In this document: piece after piece, positions 52,566-59,534 of the stretch
How the letters are laid out: each line of letters opens with the position of its first letter
Position numbering within the stretch: the stretch's first letter is position 1
DNA from: JANQMY01 sp965227095
Lineage (GTDB): Bacteria > Pseudomonadota > Alphaproteobacteria > JANQMY01
NCBI GenBank assembly: GCA_965227095.1
Contig: CBDDFL010000001.1
Coordinates: forward strand, 1,302,001 to 1,366,000
Length of the DNA stretch: 64,000 nucleotides
Direction of reading: 5' to 3'
The notes under the pieces: model-generated
Databases searched by the model: none
What the model saw: only the letters and a program-made list of their open reading frames with translations
What the model was told of the DNA's origin: nothing
Position numbers and translations under genes: made by a program

Positions 52566-53507
52566 TTAAAGCCCCGCTTTTGCAAGTTCTTCTTCAAGTT
52601 CGGGCACGGCCTTGAACAGATCCGCCACCAAACCGTAATCGGCAACTTGGAAAATCGGTGCTTCTTCGTCTTTGTTGATTGCGACGATGACTTTCGAGTC
52701 CTTCATGCCCGCCAAGTGCTGGATCGCACCGGAAATGCCGACAGCAATGTAGAGTTCCGGAGCCACCACCTTGCCGGTTTGACCGACTTGGTAGTCATTG
52801 GGAACAAAGCCGGCGTCAACAGCGGCGCGAGAGGCGCCAACAGCGGCACCAAGTTTGTCGGCGACTTTTTCCAACATGGCGAAGTTGTCGCCGGATTGCA
52901 TGCCCCGACCGCCAGAGATGATGATCTTTGCGGATGTCAGCTCCGGACGATCAGACTTCGAAAGTTCTTCGCTGACATACTCAGAAATACCGGGGTTGTC
53001 GGTCAGGGAAGCGGACTCGACCGACGCCGATCCACCTTCTTCCGCCGCCTTGAAGGCGGTTGTCCGTACGGTGATGACTTTTTTCGCATCGCTGGACTTA
53101 ACGGTCTGCATCGCATTGCCCGCATAGATCGGGCGTACGAACGTGTCGGGTCCTTCGACGGCAACGATTTCTGAGATTTGAGCAACGTCCAACAACGCGG
53201 CCACGCGCGGCATATAGTTTTTGCCATTGGTGGTGGCCGGTGCAACGAAGGCGGAGTAATCGCCAGAGAGGGAAACGATCAGCGCGGCCATGGGCTCCGC
53301 TAATTGTTTCTCTAAAGCAGCATCGTCCGCCACAAGTACTTTGTCGACACCTGCAAGCTTAGAGGCTTCTTCACCGACGGACGCACATCCTGCGCCAGCG
53401 ACCAGCACGGTTACCGGGGCGCCAAGTTCCGCGGCGGCTGTAACAGTCTTATGCGTCGCATCCCGCAGCGAGGAATTGTCGTGTTCTGCAATAACCAATG
53501 TAGACAT
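52566..53507 (-). CDS. etfA: Electron transfer flavoprotein alpha subunit
   Basis: 313-aa FAD-binding subunit of ETF, which takes electrons from acyl-CoA dehydrogenases to ETF-quinone oxidoreductase. The C-terminal FAD signature is visible as LYIAVGISGAIQHLAGMKDSKVIVAINKDEEAPIF. The ATG at 53507 overlaps the etfB stop as TAATG, so the two subunits are co-translated. Confidence 0.97.
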   Translation of the reverse strand: MSTLVIAEHDNSSLRDATHKTVTAAAELGAPVTVLVAGAGCASVGEEASKLAGVDKVLVADDAALEKQLAEPMAALIVSLSGDYSAFVAPATTNGKNYMPRVAALLDVAQISEIVAVEGPDTFVRPIYAGNAMQTVKSSDAKKVITVRTTAFKAAEEGGSASVESASLTDNPGISEYVSEELSKSDRPELTSAKIIISGGRGMQSGDNFAMLEKVADKLGAAVGASRAAVDAGFVPNDYQVGQTGKVVAPELYIAVGISGAIQHLAGMKDSKVIVAINKDEEAPIFQVADYGLVADLFKAVPELEEELAKAGL

Positions 53508-54256
53508 TAGATGACACCTGCTTCGGTTTTGAGTTTTTCAACAAGTTCGGCCACGGTTTCGACTTTCACGCCAGCTTCGCGTTGCGGCGGATCGGTTACC
53601 TTCAGAACTTCCAAACGCGGGTTGATTTCCACGCTGTACTCTTCTGGTGTCTTTTCGTCGATTGGCTTCTTCTTCGCTTTCATGATGTTCGGAAGCGATG
53701 CATAGCGTGGTTCGTTCAGACGAAGGTCCGTGGTCACGATCGCCGGCATGTTGATGTTGATGGTCTGAAGGCCACCATCAATTTCACGGATGACTTTCAG
53801 CTTGCCGTCAGCCAATTCCAGCTCAGACGCGAAGGTACCCTGTGGCCAACCAAGCAAGGCGGCCAGCATCTGGCCGGTCTGGTTGCAGTCATCGTCGATC
53901 GCTTGTTTGCCCAGAATAACCAGATCAGGGTTTTCCGCGTCGCAGATCGCTTTCAAGATCTTCGCAACGGCAAGCGGTTCAACGGTTTCATCGGTCTTCA
54001 CCAAGATGCCGCGGTCGGCTCCCATGGCAAGGGCCGTTCTGATGGTTTCCTGCGCTTGTTGCGGACCGACGGAAACGGCGATGACTTCGGTGGCGGTGCC
54101 CGCTTCTTTCAAGCGGACGGCTTCTTCTACGGAAATTTCGTCGAAGGGATTCATCGACATTTTCACGTTTGCCAGGTCGACGCCCGTTTGATCAGGCTTG
54201 ACGCGGATTTTCACGTTGTAATCGACGACCCGTTTTACAGGCACGAGGACCTTCAT
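53507..54256 (-). CDS. etfB: Electron transfer flavoprotein beta subunit
   Basis: 249-aa ETF subunit, starting MKVLVPVKRVVDYNVKIRV with the family signature VILGKQAIDDDCNQTGQMLA and the AMP-binding stretch. ATG 54256 is chosen because it follows GGAG and matches the conserved start; the longer frame to 54328 is not conserved. A good promoter lies upstream (54384-54412). Confidence 0.97.
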   Translation of the reverse strand: MKVLVPVKRVVDYNVKIRVKPDQTGVDLANVKMSMNPFDEISVEEAVRLKEAGTATEVIAVSVGPQQAQETIRTALAMGADRGILVKTDETVEPLAVAKILKAICDAENPDLVILGKQAIDDDCNQTGQMLAALLGWPQGTFASELELADGKLKVIREIDGGLQTININMPAIVTTDLRLNEPRYASLPNIMKAKKKPIDEKTPEEYSVEINPRLEVLKVTDPPQREAGVKVETVAELVEKLKTEAGVI

Positions 54257-54622
54257 TGGCAATTCTCCAACACGGTTGCTGTCTTTTTTAGTGCGGACTG
54301 TCCCACCACACGCCTCTGCTGTCGTCAAGAGCAGCTGTTTTCAGCGGTTGTGGCACGTTCGAGCGCCTCTTGTGCGCTGCGGCAAAATAGTGTCCGACCT
54401 AAGACCTGTCAACGAAACCGGCTGCGAAAGCGCATTTCGCCGAAAGTCGGTTTGAAAAACAGGAGATTCAAAGGCCAGGAACCTCGGGTCAGCTTGTCCT
54501 CTGGAACTCTTGCGGCATCTCGACGCACAGCTTCGGCACATCATGCTGGTGTTGGAAAGTCCTTGCGAAGTGAGGGTATTCCCGGAATAACGGGACAATA
54601 ATGCAGCTCAGGGAGGAAACGG
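54257..54622. other. Intergenic region between etfB and the cyclase gene
   Basis: A 366-bp divergent gap. It contains the etfB promoter (54384-54412, minus) and must hold the plus-strand promoter for the cyclase gene, which I could not place. No credible ORF: the frames on both strands are shadows that run into etfB. Confidence 0.5.
54384..54412 (-). promoter_or_regulatory. Sigma70-like promoter of etfB-etfA-hbd
   Basis: On the minus strand TTGACA (complement of 54407-54412) and TATTTT (54384-54389) are spaced by 17 bp, 128 bp before the etfB ATG. The -35 is a perfect match. Confidence 0.6.
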
Positions 54623-55564
54623 ATGCTGAAGTCTTTTTTGCGTGGGATCTTACTGTCGGGCCTGATCGTCTCGGGTGCGGTGGCGGAAGACGATTGGTAT
54701 CCGTCTGAATATGGCGCGGATGACACGGTTGGGGCACTCAACAATTTATCACCAGATAAAACCAAAGAAGCGGCCAGCCTCATCACGGAAGGGAAGACCT
54801 ATAGACTTGGTGTCATCACAGGGGCAAAAACGCCGGCTTTCGGAACGCGGAATTTCCAGATGATTCTCTATCCTCACGGAGATGGATCCGGTGCGACGAT
54901 GCCTGGCGCGAATAAGGGGGTCTTTAATGATGATTTCCTTGCCACGTGGCTTGGGATCGGCACGCAGATCGATGGCTTTGGTCATGCGGGCATTGACCAC
55001 AAATACTACAACGGCGTTCACGTCTCAGATCTGTTCGCTGCCAACGGCATCAAGAAGTACGGCACTCAAGATATTCCGCCAATCGCGACCCGCGGCGTCA
55101 TGATCGACATGACGAAATATTACGGCGCGCCGATTTTGACCGAAGGGACGGTGTTTAACAGTGCGGCCATCAAAGCCCAGGCCAAAGCACAAGGTGTGAC
55201 GATTGGTAAAGGGGATGTGGTGTTGTTCCACACCGGTTGGCAAAGTCTTGCGGAAACCGATCCGGCGCGCTTCATCCAAGGTGAGCCTGGTATTGGGCTT
55301 GATGGGGCCACGTATTTGGCGGATTTGGGTGTTGTGGCCATTGGTGCGGACACCTGGGCGCTTGAAGCGCTGCCGGCTGAATCTGAGGACTCGGTATTTG
55401 TTGTCCACACCACATTGCTCGCAAAGCGTGGTGTTCACATCCTAGAAAATATTCAGACCGCTGAGTTAGCAGCCGACAAAGCTTACGAGTTTATGTTTGT
55501 CCTGGGCGTCCCGCGCTTTGAGGGTGCCGTACAAATGGTCATCAACCCGATCGCGATCCGCTGA
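54623..55564 (+). CDS. Exported cyclase-family protein (kynurenine formamidase-like)
   Basis: 313-aa protein of the cyclase family (PF04199 type), whose members bind a metal and hydrolyse amides or cyclise polyketides. A signal peptide (MLKSFLRGILLSGLIVSGAVA) indicates export, which is unusual for metabolic members. The metal motif usual in the family, HxGTHxDxPxH, is reduced to GTQIDGFGH, with one His replaced by Gln. ATG 54623 follows AGGGAGGAAACG. A terminator lies 30 bp past the stop. Substrate unknown. Confidence 0.85.
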   Translation: MLKSFLRGILLSGLIVSGAVAEDDWYPSEYGADDTVGALNNLSPDKTKEAASLITEGKTYRLGVITGAKTPAFGTRNFQMILYPHGDGSGATMPGANKGVFNDDFLATWLGIGTQIDGFGHAGIDHKYYNGVHVSDLFAANGIKKYGTQDIPPIATRGVMIDMTKYYGAPILTEGTVFNSAAIKAQAKAQGVTIGKGDVVLFHTGWQSLAETDPARFIQGEPGIGLDGATYLADLGVVAIGADTWALEALPAESEDSVFVVHTTLLAKRGVHILENIQTAELAADKAYEFMFVLGVPRFEGAVQMVINPIAIR

Positions 55565-55594
55565 TCGACCGGCATTTCGTCAATTCAATGTGAG

Positions 55595-55625
55595 GCCCCG
55601 GTACTTGGCAGTGCCGGGGCTTTTT
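55595..55625 (+). terminator. Rho-independent terminator after the cyclase gene
   Basis: GCCCCGGTAC and GTGCCGGGGC (one mismatch) form a 10-bp stem with a 6-base loop, followed by five T residues. Confidence 0.85.
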
Positions 55626-55763
55626 GTGTCACGCAATCTTGAGCGATTGTGCCTTGGGGGTTGGCGCATCGTCGCCATCTTTACGGCCACAACCACATGG
55701 TGCGTGAAGAATTGTGACCTGCAAATTTCGGGTGCTTCTTCATGCTGTAGAAAGGAGCAAACG

Positions 55764-56144
55764 ATGTCCAAGATTTTTGGTCGAATGATTTTGGTGATTG
55801 GTGCAGCGGTAGGGTTTGTTGCCCTCACCGTGACGGCGCAAGCAGCCCATATCGTCCCCGCTGCAGGTAAGTACGCCCCCATTGCCGACAATGTTCAAAC
55901 GGTTGCGTTTAAAAAGAGCTATGACGGCACCCGACGTTTTGGAGGTTATCATGCTCGGGGAATCCATGGGAAAGGCTTTCATTCCCGGGGGTTTCACGGG
56001 AAAGGATTCCATTCGAAGAGAGTTCATGGAAGCAGCTTCCACAGGAGGGGCTTTTACGGACACAGATTCCACAACAATCGTTTCATCTACAAGAAGGGCT
56101 TTCACGGCCGTAAATTCCACGGCCGTGGATTCAAGCGCTTCTAA
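55764..56144 (+). CDS. His/Gly/Arg-rich secreted repetitive protein
   Basis: 126-aa exported protein. A signal peptide (MILVIGAAVGFVALTVTAQAA) is followed by about 45 ordinary residues and then a tail built of Phe-His-Gly units such as GKGFHSRGFHGKGFHSKRV and GFHGRKFHGRGFKRF. The His spacing could bind metal ions, and the Arg/Lys content makes it very basic. ATG 55764 has a strong AAAGGAG. A terminator follows (56167-56195). Confidence 0.75.
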   Translation: MSKIFGRMILVIGAAVGFVALTVTAQAAHIVPAAGKYAPIADNVQTVAFKKSYDGTRRFGGYHARGIHGKGFHSRGFHGKGFHSKRVHGSSFHRRGFYGHRFHNNRFIYKKGFHGRKFHGRGFKRF

Positions 56145-56166
56145 GCAAAATGTCTTGTCATAGATT

Positions 56167-56195
56167 CGGGGCGCCTAGAGCGCTCCGGATTTTTT
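56167..56195 (+). terminator. Terminator between the His-rich gene and the HpaB-like gene
   Basis: CGGGGCGC and GCGCTCCG (one G-T pair) form an 8-bp stem with a 5-base loop, followed by GA then six T residues (56190-56195). It lies 23 bp past the stop of the plus-strand gene. Confidence 0.75.
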
Positions 56196-57582
56196 AGGTC
56201 ACGTCGGCCGCCTCTATGCGTGCTGTTTTGAGCGCCAGCGCTTTTGCCTTTTCCATGTCGTAATGCTTCCGCGTTACGATGCGTTGGGCATAAAGACCGC
56301 CGCCTGCTTGGACATTGGTCACCGCTTTCCACCCGCCAAAGGCATCTGCGGTGAGATCGCGAATAGCGTGGAATAGCCGTGTGCGATATGTTCCGTCTAC
56401 CGACTGCTTGGTTCCCATATATTTTCGGATCAGGTGCCCCGTTTCTTCATTTTCAAGATCTGCAATGCCGGGCGCTGTGAGAACAGAACCGCCGGCGATG
56501 TCATGCAGGTGGCGCACCATTTGATTGTAGTTAGCCGCACCATGATATTTGCCGGCATTCGTATAGAGCTCGTCCGGGAATGCAGCCCCGTCGCTGGTGA
56601 TTTGACAATTCGAGATGGCGGCTTCCAATGATGAGCGCACCAGCGTTGCGTGAATGATCATCTCGGAAATTTTTTCTTTCACGTGACCCACGCGTTCAAG
56701 ACCATTTGCTTCCGCGATCAATTGGGCAAACCCAACCATCTCGTCGGCCCCGTCGGCCATGGAGGCAAGACCGCCTAGGCGCTCCCATAACCCTAAGGAA
56801 TGGGCAAAGACGGCGGCGTATTCCGTTTCGCCATCCAGAAACACGCGGTCATAGGGCACAAAAACGTTATCGAAAATCACAAACCCTTCCGGCATGTGGT
56901 AGTGGCCCGAAATCGGGAAATCGCGCGTATCTTCGTGGCGCGGCGCGTAGGTGGTGTTGACGATCTTCACGCCCGGGGCGTTCACGGGGACCATGGCGGC
57001 GATCGAATAATCCTCCTCACCCGGGCGCATGGCCTTGGTGGGAATGGTCATAAGTTCGTGCCCCAAAGAGGCGCCGGAGATGTGGAGCTTCGCGCCGCGG
57101 ATGACGACGCCATCGTCGGTGCGGTCAACAACCCGTACATACGCATCCGGGTCCTGCTGGTCTGCCGGGTGTTTGCTGCGGTCGCCCTTGGCATCCGTGA
57201 TGCATTGTGTCACGCGGAGGTCATTTTTTTGCACGAAATCCACATATTTGTGGATGGCTTCAACCGCTTGAGGCCGTTTTTCGGCAATGCGATCCGCCGC
57301 CGTCAACAGGGTCATGATGGAGGCGTAGGTAACGTGGGTCAGCAAATCCACATTGTGGTGGGCTGCCACCTGATCCCATAGTTCTTGGGCCGATCCCGGC
57401 ACCTTCATATAATCGCTTACGGCGTCCGCTTCGGGCTTATAGAAGTGGTCATAGGTGTTCGCGACCACGTCAACGGTCTGACCGAGCATGGGGTCGGCCC
57501 CGATATCCTCTACTCGCCGACCTTCAAAAAAAGTCGCACGTCCGTCGTTTAGGGACGCTTTATATTGTTCCCCTGTCATCAT
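56194..57582 (-). CDS. 4-hydroxyphenylacetate 3-hydroxylase/4-hydroxybutyryl-CoA dehydratase-family flavoprotein
   Basis: 462-aa FAD protein of the HpaB/AbfD superfamily. The family stretches ENDLxVxxCITDAKGDRS (here KNDLRVTQCITDAKGDRS), DAYVRVVDRTDDGVVIRGAKLHISG (read in two parts), FDNVFVPYDRVFL and LERVGHVKEKISEMI are present. The Cys and His residues that bind the [4Fe-4S] cluster in AbfD are absent, so it is more likely a monooxygenase or a CoA isomerase. It is 35 bp after the B12 adenosyltransferase gene. Confidence 0.82.
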   Translation of the reverse strand: MMTGEQYKASLNDGRATFFEGRRVEDIGADPMLGQTVDVVANTYDHFYKPEADAVSDYMKVPGSAQELWDQVAAHHNVDLLTHVTYASIMTLLTAADRIAEKRPQAVEAIHKYVDFVQKNDLRVTQCITDAKGDRSKHPADQQDPDAYVRVVDRTDDGVVIRGAKLHISGASLGHELMTIPTKAMRPGEEDYSIAAMVPVNAPGVKIVNTTYAPRHEDTRDFPISGHYHMPEGFVIFDNVFVPYDRVFLDGETEYAAVFAHSLGLWERLGGLASMADGADEMVGFAQLIAEANGLERVGHVKEKISEMIIHATLVRSSLEAAISNCQITSDGAAFPDELYTNAGKYHGAANYNQMVRHLHDIAGGSVLTAPGIADLENEETGHLIRKYMGTKQSVDGTYRTRLFHAIRDLTADAFGGWKAVTNVQAGGGLYAQRIVTRKHYDMEKAKALALKTARIEAADVT

Positions 57583-57617
57583 GGTGAAGTTCCTCCTGAT
57601 TTTCTGTAGGCTGATTT

Positions 57618-58184
57618 TTATCTATTGGCGCCTGGCTTCCACAGCACATCGCCGCCCTTTTGGGCGTTTGCATATCGGCTTGCCACGAACAAAAAGTCAG
57701 ACAAGCGATTAATGTATTGCAAGGCGGCCTCTCCGACATTTTCCTGTGCTGCCAGCTCGACCATACGCCGTTCTGCACGGCGAGAAACTGTGCGGGCCAG
57801 GTGCAGCGCTGTGGCAGTCGGCGTTCCGGCGGGCAAAGTGAAGGATTTGAGGGGGGCTAAGTTTTCGTTGAGGTAATCGATTTCGGATTCCAGCCGCGTC
57901 ACTTGTTCCGGCACGATCCGTAACGGTTCATAGTCGAGCTTTTCACCTGTATCCGGCGTGCACAGATCGGCCCCTAGATCGAAAAGATCGTTTTGAATGC
58001 GCTCCAGCATCTGGTCGAGATCCGCCTCTGCGTGGAGGCGCGCCATGCCGACAGCGGCATTGGTTTCATCGACCGTGCCATAGGCTTCAATGCGCGGCGC
58101 ATATTTCGCGACGCGGTCACCGGTTCCCAGAGAGGTTTCACCGGCATCGCCTGTCTTGGTGTAGATCTTGTTGAGAACGACCAT
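57618..58184 (-). CDS. pduO: PduO-type cob(I)alamin adenosyltransferase
   Basis: 188-aa enzyme making adenosylcobalamin from cob(I)alamin and ATP. YTKTGDAGETSLGTGDRV is the ATP-binding N-terminus, with ALHLARTVSRRAERRMV and INRLSDFLFVASRYAN at the active site. It supplies the coenzyme for class II NrdJ here and for any B12 mutases. The start ATG overlaps the twin-TM stop (TGATG). Confidence 0.95.
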   Translation of the reverse strand: MVVLNKIYTKTGDAGETSLGTGDRVAKYAPRIEAYGTVDETNAAVGMARLHAEADLDQMLERIQNDLFDLGADLCTPDTGEKLDYEPLRIVPEQVTRLESEIDYLNENLAPLKSFTLPAGTPTATALHLARTVSRRAERRMVELAAQENVGEAALQYINRLSDFLFVASRYANAQKGGDVLWKPGANR

Positions 58185-58369
58185 CAGCCACTCGTGAAGT
58201 AATAGACGCCCATAATGATAATCACCGCGACAAATTGCGCAACCACACGCAGACGCATCAATTTGTTGGAATAACTGCGGGCGAAATCTCCGCCTACAAA
58301 CAGACTGTAAATCCCGACGCACAGAATGCAAAAAACAAGAAAGACCGAAATCGGTATCAGATAACTCAC
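58184..58369 (-). CDS. Twin transmembrane helix small protein (HIG1-like)
   Basis: 61-aa membrane protein with two helices: LIPISVFLVFCILCVGIYSLF and LRVVAQFVAVIIIMGVYYFT, separated by a short basic loop (GGDFARSYSNKLMR). The motif around the loop is typical of HIG1-domain bacterial proteins, linked to respiratory supercomplexes in mitochondria. It overlaps pduO; this gene pair is conserved in Alphaproteobacteria. Confidence 0.9.
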   Translation of the reverse strand: MSYLIPISVFLVFCILCVGIYSLFVGGDFARSYSNKLMRLRVVAQFVAVIIIMGVYYFTSG

Positions 58370-58488
58370 CAGAACAACCCGCTCTTTTGGCCCTTACGGG
58401 CCGGTTAGATAAAACAGAGTCAATTATCGCGTATCTGACCATATGAGCCAATTCACTGCGTAATCAAAAGAAACGCGCGATCTGTCAC

Positions 58489-58504
58489 ACCAAATGTATT
58501 TGGT
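58489..58504. promoter_or_regulatory. Palindrome upstream of the 121-aa gene
   Basis: ACCAAAT and ATTTGGT flank two bases (16 bp in all), ending 20 bp before the 58525 start. A perfect inverted repeat at this distance is operator-like; the regulator is unknown. Confidence 0.4.
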
Positions 58505-58524
58505 TTCGGCGATTTGGGGGTGAA

Positions 58525-58890
58525 ATGCGCCAATATCATATTGTTTCGGCGGTTTTAGTGGCTGTCGCCTTTCTAGTACTGCTTTTGTGGCAGTTAGGTG
58601 TCCCGTCCCTGGATAATCTCACCAACACCGATCAGGTGGTCGGGGTGGAGCGGTTTGGCGGCGATCCGCAAGAAAGTATTCGGGCATTGTGCTTGGCCAG
58701 CGGCGAACGGGTTTTGGCGGGGGATAAAAGCCTGCGCCGGGAGTTAGAGGCCGGCACGCGTACGATTATGGTCCGCACGGCGCGCGGCAATGTGAAAGTG
58801 ATTATCGTTGACGGCCGGACCGGCCCCTACTTTCGCACTGTCGGGGACGGTATAGAGGAGAACAACCTCTTGGCTCTCCCCAATTGTTAA
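58525..58890 (+). CDS. Membrane-anchored small protein of unknown function
   Basis: 121-aa protein with one N-terminal helix (IVSAVLVAVAFLVLLLWQLGV) and a soluble ~90-residue domain (GDPQESIRALCLASGERVL). ATG 58525 follows TTGGGGGTGA. It is divergent from the twin-TM gene. No family recognised. Confidence 0.65.
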   Translation: MRQYHIVSAVLVAVAFLVLLLWQLGVPSLDNLTNTDQVVGVERFGGDPQESIRALCLASGERVLAGDKSLRRELEAGTRTIMVRTARGNVKVIIVDGRTGPYFRTVGDGIEENNLLALPNC

Positions 58891-58896
58891 GTCCGG

Positions 58897-59442
58897 CTAG
58901 ACGGCCGTCTCTTTGATCCGATCCTGTTTCTCCGGAAGCTGTTCCTTAGCCTTTGCCAGTCGTGATTCAGATCTGGCATAGGGGCCTTCCGCCGGGATCA
59001 TGTCGTAAGCCGCTGCGAGACCGAAGGCCGGCATATTGTTGTAGACACATTCAAAATCGCCCGCATGAACGCGATAGGTTTCATGCCAGATCCCCACATC
59101 GCCATTCGACCCGACGGCTTTGTTAAAGGCATTCCAAGCGGGAATGTGTTCTTTGGCTTTGTCCACGGCGTATGCCTGAATGGCGTCGAAGGAATCCCAA
59201 TATTGCACCAGGATCGATGTGCGCCCCGGCCAGGTCTCTATGTGGCGCAATCCGGAATCTTTCGCCTCATTCAATTCTTTCAGCATGCGGCTCATCGCGC
59301 GCGCGACGGGCACCCATTTGTGAACTTTCCACAGTTTGTTGATGCGAAAGCCAATGAGGAAAACGGCAATTTCCTCTCGGCCCACTTGGGCGGTCACCCG
59401 CTGTGCCACCGGAACCCCCGGTGCTGGATGAAGCGTTTCCAT
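58897..59442 (-). CDS. DUF4188-family protein
   Basis: 181-aa protein of the DUF4188 family, alpha/beta with the sequence VQYWDSFDAIQAYAVDKAKEH and NNMPAFGLAAAYDMIPAE near the end. Members resemble haem-degrading monooxygenase-like (dimeric alpha/beta barrel) folds; biochemical role unknown. ATG 59442 follows GGAGGG. A 13-bp palindrome (59465-59477) lies before the start. Confidence 0.82.
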   Translation of the reverse strand: METLHPAPGVPVAQRVTAQVGREEIAVFLIGFRINKLWKVHKWVPVARAMSRMLKELNEAKDSGLRHIETWPGRTSILVQYWDSFDAIQAYAVDKAKEHIPAWNAFNKAVGSNGDVGIWHETYRVHAGDFECVYNNMPAFGLAAAYDMIPAEGPYARSESRLAKAKEQLPEKQDRIKETAV

Positions 59443-59464
59443 TGGCTGCCCTCCACGAACAATC

Positions 59465-59477
59465 TTAACAGTGTTAA
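59465..59477. promoter_or_regulatory. Palindrome before the DUF4188 gene
   Basis: TTAACAGTGTTAA is a palindrome apart from its central base, 23 bp before the start. It resembles operators of TetR/MarR-type repressors. The spacing between TTAA arms is 5, not the 7 of a CtrA site. Confidence 0.35.
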
Positions 59478-59534
59478 TATTGACACGGACCAACAGGTTC
59501 CGTCAATCGGCCTGTCAGTGGATTTGGCTTGGCT

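Noticed and set aside
53582..54601. 339-aa plus-strand frame over etfB
   Set aside because: Shadow of etfB and its promoter region.
59465..59477. CtrA-type site TTAA-N7-TTAA
   Set aside because: The spacing between TTAA arms is 5, not 7, so I recorded it only as a generic palindrome.
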